The notes beneath the pieces are model-generated. The model was not told where the DNA came from and searched no databases. It was given only the letters and a program-made list of their open reading frames with translations. Of a stretch of 64,000 bases of DNA, positions 46,699 through 56,188 are shown piece after piece. The stretch comes from Xanthobacteraceae bacterium (lineage in GTDB: Bacteria; Pseudomonadota; Alphaproteobacteria; Rhizobiales; Xanthobacteraceae). Both the position numbers and the translations under genes were made by a program. The stretch covers positions 948,007 to 1,012,006 of the forward strand of contig JAHBZE010000002.1 of assembly GCA_019635585.1 (NCBI GenBank), written 5' to 3'. Positions within the stretch are counted from its first letter, which is position 1, and each line of letters starts with the position of its first letter.

Positions 46699-47505
46699 AT
46701 GAAACGCGAAATCGCGGCCACAATTTTTTCCATGCTCCTCGCCGGAACCGCCATTGCAGGTCCGATCGAGACGAGCGAGTTGCCTCCGCCGTCGCAAAAC
46801 GAGACGCCGGACTCCGCACAACTGCGCGGTCTGATCGAGGCAACACAGAACGCGCACAAGCGCGCGCAAAGCCAGACCTCCAGTCACGAAGACTGGGAAG
46901 CCTATTCCGCGGACTTCTGGCTGACCGAGATTCCCGAAGGCGGCGACGTTTTGCTTGATGCGCTGGCCCAGCGCATCAAGCGCTATCCGTCTTACGGAGC
47001 GATCAGCGATCAGAACCAGAGCATTCCGACTTCGCTGTCGCTCAATCGCGGCAACTGGAAAGCCAATGTCGGCGCGAACGTCACGACCGCGACCGCGCCC
47101 GCGACCGTCATTCCGGTCGAGGCTTATGCCGGCAGCATCACCGCCTATGGCGGCACCGGTGCGATCGACGGCCGGCTCGAGTACGACACGAACTCCTGGC
47201 AGTTCTACGGCGGCACCAAGAGCGGGCTGGTGGCGAATGCCAACGGTACGCTCGGCCTCAGCAACAATTTCACCGGCGGAACCTATTACAATCTTCCGCA
47301 GTCGCTGCTTGGCGGCAAAATCGGTACCGGCCTTGAAGTGAACCCGCTCGCCGACACCAAGACCACGAAACTCGAATACCGGCAGACGTTCGGCAATACC
47401 GAGGGATTCGTTTCGGCCGAGCGAACAACCCCTTGGGCGGTCATTCCGAGCCAGGAAATCTCGCCGGTGAACGCCTTGAAGGCGGGCATCAACCGCAAAT
47501 TCTGA
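46699..47505 (+). CDS. Secreted beta-rich protein of unknown function, 268 aa
   Basis: Signal peptide MKREIAATIFSMLLAGTAIA, then a helical part (about 20-95, with a WEAYSADFWLTEIPEGGDVLLDAL segment) and a beta-rich part of alternating Gly/Asn/Thr residues ending in a C-terminal LKAGINRKF, close to an outer-membrane barrel signal. Probably a barrel or surface protein. AGGGAGG precedes the ATG. Not recognised as a named family. Confidence 0.72.
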   Translation: MKREIAATIFSMLLAGTAIAGPIETSELPPPSQNETPDSAQLRGLIEATQNAHKRAQSQTSSHEDWEAYSADFWLTEIPEGGDVLLDALAQRIKRYPSYGAISDQNQSIPTSLSLNRGNWKANVGANVTTATAPATVIPVEAYAGSITAYGGTGAIDGRLEYDTNSWQFYGGTKSGLVANANGTLGLSNNFTGGTYYNLPQSLLGGKIGTGLEVNPLADTKTTKLEYRQTFGNTEGFVSAERTTPWAVIPSQEISPVNALKAGINRKF

Positions 47506-47663
47506 GGGCGCCAGATACCGGTGAAAGCCTCGTTGCGCCTGCCAATTTGAGCCGGTATAAGCCCGCTCGAACCCTACAGGCTTGCGCTGTTGCGTGATGC
47601 CGGTGCGCCACCGGACAGGCGATTTTTTGCCGTCCGATCAAAGACTTGACAAGGAATAGAGCC

Positions 47664-48401
47664 ATGGCTGCCGCGAAGGAATTGAAGGCTGTGAAGCGTG
47701 CGAACGCTGGCAAGGGCGCTGCCCGTGCCGAGCGCCGCGCCGGCCGCGTGCCCGGAACCGTTTACGGCGAGAACCAGCCGGCTGCATCGATCTCGGTGGA
47801 TGCCACCGAAATCACGAACCGCATTTATGCCGGCCGTTTCCTGACCACCGTGTTCGACCTCGATCTCGACGGTCAAAAGACCCGCGTGATCCCGCGCGAT
47901 TTCCAGCTCGACCCGCTCAAGGATCAGCCGATCCATGTCGACTTCCAGCGCCTCGGCAAGGGCGCGGTCATCAAGGTCGCGGTCCCGGTCCACTTCGTGA
48001 ACCAGGCCGAGTCGCCGGGCATCAAGCGCGGCGGTACGCTGAACGTCGTTCGCCACACCGTCGAGTTCATGGCGCCCGCCGAAAGCATTCCGGAATCGAT
48101 CACCGCCGATCTCGCCGGCCTTGAGATCAACGACTCGCTGCACATCTCCGCGGTGAAGCTCCCCGAGGGCGTGGTGCCGCTGATCCGCGACCGCGACTTC
48201 ACGATCGCGACCATCGTGCCGTCTTCGGGCTATCTCGAAGAAATGGCTGCCGCTGCCGCCAAGGCGAAAGCCGACGCCGCCGCTGCGGAAGCCGCCGCTG
48301 CTGCCGGCACGCCGCCTGCCGGCGATGCCGCTGCCGCTCCGGCCGCTGGCGCTGCCGCTCCGGCCGCCGCTGCGAAGCCGGAAGGCGGCGACAAGAAGTA
48401 A
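47664..48401 (+). CDS. rplY: 50S ribosomal protein L25/general stress protein Ctc
   Basis: 245 aa: the L25 N-domain (5S rRNA binding; starts MAAAKELKAVKR, GKGAARAERRAGRVPGTVYG) and the Ctc C-domain (VPVHFVNQAESPGIKRGG). A ~50-residue tail is almost pure Ala/Pro with few Lys, normal in alphaproteobacteria. AAGGAATAGA precedes the ATG. Followed by pth. Confidence 0.95.
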   Translation: MAAAKELKAVKRANAGKGAARAERRAGRVPGTVYGENQPAASISVDATEITNRIYAGRFLTTVFDLDLDGQKTRVIPRDFQLDPLKDQPIHVDFQRLGKGAVIKVAVPVHFVNQAESPGIKRGGTLNVVRHTVEFMAPAESIPESITADLAGLEINDSLHISAVKLPEGVVPLIRDRDFTIATIVPSSGYLEEMAAAAAKAKADAAAAEAAAAAGTPPAGDAAAAPAAGAAAPAAAAKPEGGDKK

Positions 48402-48410
48402 CGCGACGCC

Positions 48411-48435
48411 GCGGGCACTCGCTCCGAGTGCCCGC
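48411..48435 (+). promoter_or_regulatory. Hairpin between rplY and pth
   Basis: GCGGGCACTCG (48411-48421), loop CTC, CGAGTGCCCGC (48425-48435), an 11-bp perfect stem between rplY and pth with no T-run behind it. More likely an mRNA-stability or partial-attenuation structure than a terminator. Confidence 0.55.
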
Positions 48436-48461
48436 GCGCCGGTCCCCGCGGAGACCGTTCG

Positions 48462-49052
48462 ATGTTTTTATTCGCGGGACTTGGCAATCCGGGCGAGCAG
48501 TATCGCCGCAACCGGCACAACGTCGGCTTCATGGCCGCCGACGCCATCCATTACCGGCATCGTTTTTCGCCCTGGCGCAAGCGCTTCTCGGGGCAGACTG
48601 CCGAAGGCGAGATCGCCGGCGAGAAAATCCTGCTGCTGAAACCCGAAACCTACATGAACGAGTCCGGGCTTTCGGTCGGCGCCGCGCAGAAATTCTATAA
48701 AATCGCACTCGGCGATGTCGTCGTCTTTCACGACGAGATCGATCTGCCGCCCGCGAAAATGCGTGCCAAGCTCGGTGGCGGCAACGCCGGACAAAACGGA
48801 CTGAAATCCATCACGCAGCATTGCGGAAACGACTACATGCGCGTCCGCATCGGCGTCGGCCATCCCGGCGACCGCAATCTGGTCTCGCGCTGGGTGCTTT
48901 CGGATTTTGCCAGGGCCGAGCAGCCCTGGGTCGAGGCCATGTGCGAAGCGATTTCCGATGCGGCGGAATACCTCGTGCAACGCAAGCTCGAAGACTTCCA
49001 GAATCGCGTACACGTCTCGCTCGAAAAGAGCGGCGTCCTCAAAGCCAGCTAA
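48462..49052 (+). CDS. pth: Aminoacyl-tRNA hydrolase (peptidyl-tRNA hydrolase)
   Basis: 196-aa enzyme freeing tRNA from stalled peptidyl-tRNA. GLGNPGEQYRRNRHNVGFMA carries catalytic Asn/His; KPETYMNESG and HDEIDLPPAKMRAKLGGGNAGQNGLKSI are family signatures. Between rplY and ychF, a widespread order. Confidence 0.95.
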   Translation: MFLFAGLGNPGEQYRRNRHNVGFMAADAIHYRHRFSPWRKRFSGQTAEGEIAGEKILLLKPETYMNESGLSVGAAQKFYKIALGDVVVFHDEIDLPPAKMRAKLGGGNAGQNGLKSITQHCGNDYMRVRIGVGHPGDRNLVSRWVLSDFARAEQPWVEAMCEAISDAAEYLVQRKLEDFQNRVHVSLEKSGVLKAS

Positions 49053-49069
49053 CAGCCAAGAACCGGATC

Positions 49070-50167
49070 ATGGGATTTAAGTGCGGAATCGTCGGCCTGC
49101 CGAATGTCGGCAAATCGACCCTCTTCAATGCGTTGACGCAGACCGCGGCCGCGCAGGCGGCGAATTACCCGTTCTGCACGATCGAACCGAACGTCGGCGA
49201 GGTCGCAGTCCCCGACCCGCGCGTCGAGGCGCTTGCCAAGATCGCAAGCTCTGCCGAGATCGTTCCGACCAAGATCAACTTCGTGGACATCGCCGGGCTC
49301 GTCCGCGGCGCGTCGAAAGGCGAAGGCTTGGGCAACCAGTTTCTCGGCCACATCCGCGAAGTGGATGCCATCGTGCATGTGCTGCGCTGCTTCATCGATG
49401 AAGATGTGACGCACGTCGAAGGCGGTATCGATCCGTTGCGCGACGCCGAAACGGTCGAAACCGAATTGATGCTCGCCGATCTCGACAGCCTTGAGAAACG
49501 CATCGACAACCTGACCAAGAAGGCGCGCGGCCAGGACAAGGAAGCGATCGCGCAACTCGATCTCGTCAAGCGCTCGATCGAAGCGCTTTCCGGCGGCAAG
49601 CCTGCCCGCACCATCGAGCGCAAGCACGAAGAGGAAGAAGCCTTCCAGGCGCTCCAACTCATCACGGCGAAGCCCGTACTTTACGTCTGCAACGTCGAGG
49701 AAAGCGCGGCGAACACCGGCAACGAACTCTCGAAGAAGGTCGAAGCGAAGGCCAAGTCCGAGAACGCGGTCGCGGTCGCAATTTCCGCGAAGATCGAATC
49801 CGAAATCGCGATGCTGCCGATGAGCGACCGCAAGGAATTTCTCGACGCAGCGGGGCTCGAAGAACCCGGCCTCGACCGCCTGATTCGCAAGGGCTACGAA
49901 CTTCTGGGGCTGATTACTTATTTCACGGTCGGCCCGAAGGAAGCCCGCGCCTGGACCATCGTGAAGGGCACCAAGGCCCCGCAGGCGGCCGGCGTCATCC
50001 ACACCGATTTCGAAAAGGGCTTCATCCGCGCCGAGACGATTGCATACGCCGACTACGTCGCATGCAAGGGCGAGGCTGGCGCGCGCGACGCCGGCAAGCT
50101 ACGCCTCGAAGGCAAGGATTACGTGGTGCAGGACGGCGACGTCATGCACTTCCGCTTCGCAAATTAA
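49070..50167 (+). CDS. ychF: Redox-regulated ATPase YchF (OLA1 family)
   Basis: 365 aa: P-loop GLPNVGKSTLFN, switch DIAGLVRGASKGEGLGN, the NVEE-type adenine-binding motif and a C-terminal TGS domain (RAWTIVKGTKAPQAAGVIHTDF). Binds ribosomes and hydrolyses ATP. 17 bases after pth. Confidence 0.95.
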   Translation: MGFKCGIVGLPNVGKSTLFNALTQTAAAQAANYPFCTIEPNVGEVAVPDPRVEALAKIASSAEIVPTKINFVDIAGLVRGASKGEGLGNQFLGHIREVDAIVHVLRCFIDEDVTHVEGGIDPLRDAETVETELMLADLDSLEKRIDNLTKKARGQDKEAIAQLDLVKRSIEALSGGKPARTIERKHEEEEAFQALQLITAKPVLYVCNVEESAANTGNELSKKVEAKAKSENAVAVAISAKIESEIAMLPMSDRKEFLDAAGLEEPGLDRLIRKGYELLGLITYFTVGPKEARAWTIVKGTKAPQAAGVIHTDFEKGFIRAETIAYADYVACKGEAGARDAGKLRLEGKDYVVQDGDVMHFRFAN

Positions 50168-50181
50168 CCCCCGGGTTTTCG

Positions 50182-50652
50182 ATGGACGCAAAGACGGCTC
50201 GCATCTGTTTTGAGGATTTCGAGGTCGGCAGCGTCCTCACATACGGCCCGCGTCTCGTCACCCGCGAGGAAATCATCGAATTTGCGGCCGAGTTCGATCC
50301 GCAACCGATGCATCTCGATGACGAGGCGGCGAACAAGTCGATCCTGAAAGGTCTTTCCGGCTCGGGCTGGGGCACCTGCGCCATCATGATGCGCATGATC
50401 TACGACGGCTTTTTGCATGAATCGAGTTCGCTCGGCGCGCCCGGCGTCGACGAAGTGCGTTGGGTTCGGCCCGTGCGCCCGAACGATGAACTGACGATCC
50501 GCGTCACCATTCTGGACAAGCGCGACTCCGGAAGCCGTCCGCAAGTCGGCATCGTGAAATTCAATCTCGAAATGCTGAACGCGAAGAACGAAGCCGTGAT
50601 GCAGTCGTCTTATTCGGGCTTCTTCGGCAAGCGCAATCCGGGAGCGGCGTGA
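50182..50652 (+). CDS. MaoC family dehydratase
   Basis: 156-aa hot-dog hydratase with the catalytic D-x4-H type motif in EFAAEFDPQPMHLDDEAA and a conserved substrate-side GSGWGTCAIMMRM. It likely hydrates an enoyl-CoA. Its TGA overlaps the start of a second MaoC protein. Confidence 0.88.
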   Translation: MDAKTARICFEDFEVGSVLTYGPRLVTREEIIEFAAEFDPQPMHLDDEAANKSILKGLSGSGWGTCAIMMRMIYDGFLHESSSLGAPGVDEVRWVRPVRPNDELTIRVTILDKRDSGSRPQVGIVKFNLEMLNAKNEAVMQSSYSGFFGKRNPGAA

Positions 50653-51137
50653 TGGCGTATTTCGAGGACATGAAGGTCGGCGACAAGCGCGTATTCGGCG
50701 ACTACACCTTCACCGCCGAGAACATCATCAGCTTTGCAAAACGATACGATCCGCAGCCGTTTCACCTGAGCGAAGAAGCCGGGAAGAAATCGCTGTTCGG
50801 CGGCCTCTGTGCTTCAGGCTGGCATACGGGCGCGGCCTGCATGCGCAAGATCGTGGACTTCAACAGGGCGCAGTATGAGGCCGCGCTTGCGCGCGGCGAG
50901 AAGCCGGTCGCGTCCGGCCCCTCGCCCGGATTCAAGAATCTGAAATGGCTGAAGCCCGTCTATGCCGGCGACACGGTGACTTATTCGAGCGAGATCGTGG
51001 ACCTGCGCGAATCCGCAAGCCGTCCCGAATGGGGCATCATGTTCGCGAAGATCGTGGGTGTGAACCAGAAGGGCGAGCGCGTGTACGAATTCGACTCGTC
51101 CGCTTTCATTCGGCGGCGGCCGAAAGCCGCTTCCTGA
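50652..51137 (+). CDS. MaoC family dehydratase (second of pair)
   Basis: 161 aa, with the same motif arrangement as the gene before it (SFAKRYDPQPFHLSEEAG, then CASGWHTGAACMRK). The A of ATG 50652 is the A of the previous TGA; GTG 50649 is an alternative. The two probably form a heterodimer, as in paired MaoC hydratases. The last 32 bases overlap the convergent membrane-protein gene. Confidence 0.88.
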   Translation: MAYFEDMKVGDKRVFGDYTFTAENIISFAKRYDPQPFHLSEEAGKKSLFGGLCASGWHTGAACMRKIVDFNRAQYEAALARGEKPVASGPSPGFKNLKWLKPVYAGDTVTYSSEIVDLRESASRPEWGIMFAKIVGVNQKGERVYEFDSSAFIRRRPKAAS

Positions 51138-51339
51138 AGCGCACTAGCGCGATCACGGCCCACACCGCTTCCACCACGCCGAAGGGCCACGCGCCCTGTA
51201 AAAATCCATAAACCGACCCGAGCGCGCAGGCGATCGCGAACGCAAAAATGAACCACGGGCTGCGATCTTCCAGTGCGTAGAACAGTAGCATCGCGCTGAC
51301 GGCGAACAGACCGAAAAGAGTGAGTGCGTCGAACGGCAT
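51106..51339 (-). CDS. Small membrane protein, 77 aa
   Basis: Three hydrophobic stretches: LTLFGLFAVSAMLLFYAL, FIFAFAIACALGSVYGFL and WPFGVVEAVWAVIALV, then a basic end. Its ATG overlaps the apt TAA (TAATG), so it is coupled to apt. The 3' end overlaps the convergent MaoC gene by 32 bases. The family is a conserved Rhizobiales protein of unknown function. Confidence 0.75.
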   Translation of the reverse strand: MPFDALTLFGLFAVSAMLLFYALEDRSPWFIFAFAIACALGSVYGFLQGAWPFGVVEAVWAVIALVRFRKRLSAAAE

Positions 51340-51884
51340 TAATGGCCTTCAAAGCTGACCAGCGTCCGCACCGGCACGCCGAGCGCACGCAGCTTTGCCG
51401 CCCCGCCGAGCTCCGGCAGATCGACGATGAAACAGGCGGCAAGCACCTCCGCGCCCATGTTGCGAAGTAACTTCACCGCGCCCTCAGCCGTACCACCGGT
51501 CGCAATCAGATCGTCGACCAGCACCACGCGCTCGCCTTGGCTTACAGCGTCCTTGTGCATCTCCATTTCGTCAATGCCGTACTCGAGAGAATAAGCGATC
51601 CGCACCGTTTCGAACGGCAGCTTGCCCTTCTTGCGGATCGGCACGAAGCCCGCCGAAACCTGATGCGCCACCGCTCCGCCAAGGATGAAGCCTCTCGCCT
51701 CGATGCCGGCAACCTTGTCGATCTTCGATCCCGCCCAGGGGTTCACGAGATCGTCCACCGCGCGGCGAAACGCGCGCGCATTGCCCAGAAGCGTTGTGAT
51801 GTCGCGAAACTGGATACCCGGTTTCGGGTAATCCGGAATAGTGCGGATCGCGGAACGAAGGTCGAGCACATCGGGCGGGTTCAT
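51339..51884 (-). CDS. apt: Adenine phosphoribosyltransferase
   Basis: 181-aa purine-salvage enzyme making AMP from adenine and PRPP (the product of Prs above). The PRPP loop is [28 protein letters not shown] and the N-terminal [21 protein letters not shown] are Apt signatures. ATG 51884 is the family start. Confidence 0.95.
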   Translation of the reverse strand: MNPPDVLDLRSAIRTIPDYPKPGIQFRDITTLLGNARAFRRAVDDLVNPWAGSKIDKVAGIEARGFILGGAVAHQVSAGFVPIRKKGKLPFETVRIAYSLEYGIDEMEMHKDAVSQGERVVLVDDLIATGGTAEGAVKLLRNMGAEVLAACFIVDLPELGGAAKLRALGVPVRTLVSFEGH

Positions 51885-51998
51885 GGAAATCCTTGCACGG
51901 TGACAGGCGTCTTGTCGGCGGACGCGAAACGAGAATAGCCTAATTCCCGGCGGCGACGGATTCGCGAACGCCGCCCGCAAATCTTTCAGGAGAGCGCC

Positions 51999-52121
51999 AT
52001 GGCCAAGGGCCAGCAGAGACCGCCGAAGGAAAAAAAGAAGCCGAAGGCGGAAACGTCGAAGAAGGGTACTTCTTCCTACAAGCAGGCTTACGGCAAGGGA
52101 TCCGCGCCGGCGAAGAGCTAG
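51999..52121 (+). CDS. Lysine-rich 40-aa protein
   Basis: ATG 51999 to TAG 52121: [21 protein letters not shown]... ends [21 protein letters not shown] is a strong ribosome site. Twelve of 40 residues are Lys, with no hydrophobic core, so it is probably disordered and nucleic-acid or ribosome associated. I recall similar MAKGQ...KKPK proteins in many Rhizobiales. Followed by a strong terminator, so it is a free-standing gene. Confidence 0.7.
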   Translation: MAKGQQRPPKEKKKPKAETSKKGTSSYKQAYGKGSAPAKS

Positions 52122-52142
52122 CGGCCCCTTCCCACCGAAAAT

Positions 52143-52174
52143 AAAAAGGCCCCGCATCTCGCGGGGCCTTTTTT
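52143..52174. terminator. Bidirectional Rho-independent terminator
   Basis: AAAAAGGCCCCGC (52143-52155), loop ATCTC, GCGGGGCCTTTTT (52161-52173) lies between the 40-aa gene and petC, with T-runs on both strands. Confidence 0.9.
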
Positions 52175-52192
52175 GTTTTCCTTTGCGCGCGC

Positions 52193-53038
52193 TTAGTGCG
52201 CGTCCGCCCAGACCTTCTTCTTGGTGAAGTAGGCAAGCCCCGCGAACACGATCAGGAAGATCATGACCTGAAAGCCGATGCGCTTGCGCGCTTCCAGATG
52301 CGGCTCGGCGGCCCACATCAGGAACGCGGCGACGTCGCGCGCGTACTGATCGACCGTCTGCGGCGTGCCGTCGGTATATTCGACGCGGTTGTCTTCCAGC
52401 GGCGGGCGCATCGCGATGCGGTGGCCGGGGAAATACTTGTTGTAGAACTGCGTCTGCGAGATTTCGAAGCCTTCCGGCGCCTTGGCATAGCCGGTGAGCA
52501 GCGCGTGGATGTAATCGACGCCGTTCTCCTGATACTGGCGGACGATGTCGATCAGGAAGCCGGGGAAGCCGACTTCATAGGTGCGCGCTTTCGCGATCAC
52601 CGAAAAGTCGACCGGCAGTGCGCCGTTATGGGTGGCGCGCGCGGCCTGCTCATTCGGATAGATCAGCGGGAAGTAATCCGACGGACGGCCGGGACGCTGG
52701 AACATCTCGCCACGGTCGTTCGGGCCATCATTGATCTGGTACTCGGCCGCGATTGCGCGGACCTGACCTTCGCTGAAACCGAGCGCGCCGCTCTGTCCGA
52801 GCGTGCGGAACGCGACCAGCTTCATCGAGTGACAGGACTGGCAGACTTCGCGGTAAACCTTGAAGCCGCGCTGGATCTGCGCCTTGTCGAAATGTCCGAA
52901 CGGACCAGCGAAGGTCCAGCTCAGCCGCGGCGGCTGCGGCGTCGAATGGGCGTCATCGGCGGCAAACGTCGAGGATGATACGCCGAACGAAATCGCGGAA
53001 ACGACGCCGAGCGCGAGAAGGGTGTTCTTTTTCATCAT
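52193..53038 (-). CDS. petC: Cytochrome c1 of the bc1 complex
   Basis: 281-aa membrane-anchored c-type cytochrome: signal peptide (about 1-26), haem site CQSCH (Cys66, Cys69, His70), axial Met in RIAMRPPL and a C-terminal anchor ([14 protein letters not shown]). Separate from cytochrome b, with its own signal peptide. Third gene of petABC, 7 bases after petB. Confidence 0.95.
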   Translation of the reverse strand: MMKKNTLLALGVVSAISFGVSSSTFAADDAHSTPQPPRLSWTFAGPFGHFDKAQIQRGFKVYREVCQSCHSMKLVAFRTLGQSGALGFSEGQVRAIAAEYQINDGPNDRGEMFQRPGRPSDYFPLIYPNEQAARATHNGALPVDFSVIAKARTYEVGFPGFLIDIVRQYQENGVDYIHALLTGYAKAPEGFEISQTQFYNKYFPGHRIAMRPPLEDNRVEYTDGTPQTVDQYARDVAAFLMWAAEPHLEARKRIGFQVMIFLIVFAGLAYFTKKKVWADAH

Positions 53039-53045
53039 TGGCCCC

Positions 53046-54302
53046 TTAGCGCGAACCTTTGACCCGCGCCGGCGCGAGCGGCTGATTGCCGAGCACCGAG
53101 TCCGCGATCGACGCCGGCACCGGCGCCGGCTTCTCGTAGTAGGAGAGCAGCGGCAGGATCACGAGGAAGTGGATGAAGTAGTACGCCGTGAGAATGCGCG
53201 ACGCGATGACGTAGGCGCCTTCCGCGGGCTTCGAGCCGAGCCAGCCGAGACCGATACAGACGATCACGAAGACCCAGAAGAACTGCTTGAACAGCGGGCG
53301 GTAGCGCGCCGAGCGGGTCTTGGCGCGGTCGAGCCACGGCAGGAACGCCAAGAGTGCGATCGAACCGAACATCGCCATGACGCCGCCGAGCTTCGACGGG
53401 ATCGCACGCAGGATCGCGTAGAACGGCAGGAAGTACCATTCCGGAACGATGTGCGTCGGCGTCTGCAGCGGGTTCGCCGGGATATAGTTGTCGGCGTGAC
53501 CGAGATAGTTCGGGATGTAGAACACGAACCACGCGAAGAAGATCATGAAGCAGACCATCGCGAAGTTGTCCTTCGCGGTCGCGTAGGGCGTGAACGGCAC
53601 GGTGTCCTTGTCGGACTTCACGTCGATACCGGCCGGGTTGTTCTGGCCGACTTCATGCAGCGCCCAGATATGGAGCACCACGACGCCCGCGATCATGAAC
53701 GGCAGGAGATAATGCAGCGAGAAGAAGCGCTGCAGCGTCGGCTGGTCGACCGAATAGCCGCCCCACAGGAGTTCGACGATCTTGGGACCGACGCCCGGCA
53801 GCGCCGAGAACAGGTTGGTGATGACGGTCGCGCCCCAGAAGCTCATCTGGCCCCACGGCAGCACGTAGCCCATGAAGGCGGTCGCCATCATCAGCAGGAA
53901 GATGATGACGCCGAGAATCCAGAGGATCTCGCGCGGCTCCTTGTATGAGCCGTAATAGAGACCGCGGAAAATATGGATATAGACCGCGATGAAGAACATC
54001 GAGGCGCCGTTCGCGTGCACGTAGCGGATCAGCCAGCCGAAGTTCACGTCGCGCATGATGTGCTCGACCGACTCGAAGGCACCGGCGACGGTCGGGGTGT
54101 AGTGCATCGCCAGCACGATGCCGGTGATGATCTGCACGCCGAGGCAGAACGACAGGATGCCGCCGAAGGTCCACCAGTAGTTCAGGTTGCGCGGCGTCGG
54201 GTAAGCGACGAAGGACGAATGCATCAGCCCGAGGATCGGGAGACGGCGCTCGGTCCATTGCAGGAATGCGCTTTTCGGCTTGAAGTTCGACGGCCCGCTC
54301 AT
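53046..54302 (-). CDS. petB: Cytochrome b of the bc1 complex
   Basis: 418-aa eight-helix protein carrying haems bL and bH and both quinone sites. Visible: [11 protein letters not shown], the Qo-site PEWY motif ([13 protein letters not shown]), [14 protein letters not shown] and the His ligands in [11 protein letters not shown] and [20 protein letters not shown]. Confidence 0.97.
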   Translation of the reverse strand: MSGPSNFKPKSAFLQWTERRLPILGLMHSSFVAYPTPRNLNYWWTFGGILSFCLGVQIITGIVLAMHYTPTVAGAFESVEHIMRDVNFGWLIRYVHANGASMFFIAVYIHIFRGLYYGSYKEPREILWILGVIIFLLMMATAFMGYVLPWGQMSFWGATVITNLFSALPGVGPKIVELLWGGYSVDQPTLQRFFSLHYLLPFMIAGVVVLHIWALHEVGQNNPAGIDVKSDKDTVPFTPYATAKDNFAMVCFMIFFAWFVFYIPNYLGHADNYIPANPLQTPTHIVPEWYFLPFYAILRAIPSKLGGVMAMFGSIALLAFLPWLDRAKTRSARYRPLFKQFFWVFVIVCIGLGWLGSKPAEGAYVIASRILTAYYFIHFLVILPLLSYYEKPAPVPASIADSVLGNQPLAPARVKGSR

Positions 54303-54336
54303 TCTTCAGATTCCGTTCTGGCGTTCGAGAAGCGGA

Positions 54337-54870
54337 TCAGCCGATCCGCACCATCGTGTCTGTGGTAAATACGTAAGGCGGCACGACCAGGTTGGCCGGC
54401 GCGGGTCCTTTGCGGATGCGGCCGGAGGTGTCGTAGTGCGAGCCGTGGCACGGGCAGAACCAGCCCTTGTAATCGCCCTGATGGCCGAGCGGCACGCAAC
54501 CGAGATGCGTGCAGACGCCGACCACGATCAGCCACTGCTCCTTGCCCTTCTGCACGCGCGCCGAATCCGGCTGCGGGTCGGGCAGGTCGCGGAGCGGGGT
54601 CGCTTCCGCTGCCTGGATTTCCGTCTTGGTCCGGTGCGAGATGAACACCGGCTTGCCGCGCCACTTCACGGTGACGATCTGGCCTTCGGCGATCGGCGAA
54701 AGATCGACTTCGGTCGAGGCCAGCGCCTGCACCGAAGCGTCGGGATTCATCTGGTGAATGAGCGGCCAGGCGACAGCGGCGGCACCGACCGCGCCGACTG
54801 CTCCGGTTGCGATGTAGAGAAAGTCACGCCGGGTCGGCTGATCGCCGTTCATGGTCTTCGTCGTCGCCAA
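54337..54870 (-). CDS. petA: Ubiquinol-cytochrome c reductase iron-sulfur subunit (Rieske)
   Basis: 177 aa: Tat-type N-terminus ([25 protein letters not shown]) as membrane anchor, then the Rieske domain with ligand boxes CTHLGC (120-125) and CPCHGSHYD (139-147). TTG 54870 has AGGA 7 bases upstream and fits family starts; ATG 54852 lacks a good ribosome site. First gene of petABC. Confidence 0.95.
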   Translation of the reverse strand: MATTKTMNGDQPTRRDFLYIATGAVGAVGAAAVAWPLIHQMNPDASVQALASTEVDLSPIAEGQIVTVKWRGKPVFISHRTKTEIQAAEATPLRDLPDPQPDSARVQKGKEQWLIVVGVCTHLGCVPLGHQGDYKGWFCPCHGSHYDTSGRIRKGPAPANLVVPPYVFTTDTMVRIG

Positions 54871-55137
54871 GTTCCGGTCCTTTCCATCGTCTCGACGGAG
54901 CGGCCTGGCCTCAAGCAAGACGCCGCGAAACGGACTCGCCTGCATGTCGGCGGTGGCCCCGATCCGCGGCGCAAACCCTGCAAAAACCGGCAGAATCCTG
55001 CCGATTGCGGCGCCCCTATTGAACGCTTCTAATGTCACTAGAGCCTAGCCTTGTCCAGTATCCGGCCATGCGGCACGGAGTCGTTATGCAAGGGTTTCGG
55101 CGTGTCTTTCGCCCCTGCTCATGCCATTGAACCGGCA

Positions 55138-55599
55138 ATGGAAATCGCGCTCTACGAACCGGACATTCCGCAGAACACCGGGACCATTCTACGCACCGCC
55201 GCCTGTCTCGGCGTGCCGGTCCATATCGTCGAGCCGGCAGGCTTTCCGGTCAGCGACCGGGCGTTCCGGCGCGCGGGTCTCGACTATCTGGATGCGGTGA
55301 AAATCGAGCGTCACGTCTCCTTCGACGCCTTCGAATCCTGGCGCAAAGCGAACGGCCGGCGGCTTGTCCTCCTGACCACGAAAGCGAACCAGGGCTATCC
55401 GGCTTTCGCGTTCGGCAAGCAGGACGTCTTGATGGTCGGGCGTGAATCCTCCGGCGTACCGGACCGGGTGCACGCCGCTGCCGACGCCTCGTTGAAGATT
55501 CCGATGCGCGAGAACATGCGCTCACTCAACATCGCGGTCGCGCTCGCGATGGTGCTCGGCGAAGGACTGCGGCAGACCGGCGGACTGAACGGCGGCTAG
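55138..55599 (+). CDS. trmL: tRNA (cytidine(34)-2'-O)-methyltransferase
   Basis: 153-aa SPOUT methyltransferase modifying the wobble base of tRNA-Leu. EPDIPQNTGTILRTAACLG, GRESSGVPDRVH and the C-terminal trefoil-knot segment MRSLNIAVALAMVLGEGL are characteristic. Divergent from petABC (267 bases between). Confidence 0.93.
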   Translation: MEIALYEPDIPQNTGTILRTAACLGVPVHIVEPAGFPVSDRAFRRAGLDYLDAVKIERHVSFDAFESWRKANGRRLVLLTTKANQGYPAFAFGKQDVLMVGRESSGVPDRVHAAADASLKIPMRENMRSLNIAVALAMVLGEGLRQTGGLNGG

Positions 55600-55603
55600 A
55601 ACG

Positions 55604-56110
55604 TTACTTCTTCTCAAGCGTCGCAGGCGAAATCAGCTGCGAGAATGCCCAGCACCAGATCACGACACTCTGGTACTCCTCGACGTTTACGCCCGCGGGC
55701 ACCGCATAGCGCTGCCCGCCCTCGAAGGCGCGCAGCCGGCTAATCTCAACGAATTGCTCCTTCTCGATCAGTTCCTTCACTTCCTCTTTCGACTTGATGC
55801 CAGCCTTCTTCACGAGCAACACGCGATAGTCCGGCCCCGGTCCGACCTTGAAATCGGCGTTGAGGAAGATCTGATCCTTCTGCACGGTGACGGTGCCCTG
55901 CCCCCAATGCACGCGATCGCTCGGATCAGCGTGGATGAACTTGCCGGTCGCCATGATGGGCGCAGCCTGCTCGGTCTGCGTCATCACGTCGGTGCCGGCC
56001 GGCGGCGGAAAGATGAACGGGAAGAAATAGATGCCGAGCGCAAAGCCGGCACCCGTGCCGAGAATTCCGCCGACCACGAACAGCAGAAGACCGCGAAGAA
56101 AGCGTCGCAT
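55604..56110 (-). CDS. DM13 domain protein, membrane anchored
   Basis: 168 aa: N-terminal membrane helix (LLLFVVGGILGTGAGFALGIYFFPF), then a DM13 domain (TGKFIHADPSDRVHWGQGTVTV, ADFKVGPGPDYRVLLV, ending VVIWCWAFSQLISPA with its conserved Cys). DM13 is a proposed redox/electron-transfer domain. Convergent with trmL, 4 bases apart. Confidence 0.88.
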   Translation of the reverse strand: MRRFLRGLLLFVVGGILGTGAGFALGIYFFPFIFPPPAGTDVMTQTEQAAPIMATGKFIHADPSDRVHWGQGTVTVQKDQIFLNADFKVGPGPDYRVLLVKKAGIKSKEEVKELIEKEQFVEISRLRAFEGGQRYAVPAGVNVEEYQSVVIWCWAFSQLISPATLEKK

Positions 56111-56188
56111 TCCGTTCTCCCCTTTTTGTCAGTGTAACCGACGTTCGCCGCGCCGCCAGCCTCGATCGGATGACGATTGCGCGAGCGG

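Noticed and set aside
48240..48398. Frameshift or repeat expansion at the alanine-rich end of rplY
   Set aside because: Long Ala/Pro tails are normal for alphaproteobacterial L25/Ctc proteins and the frame is intact.
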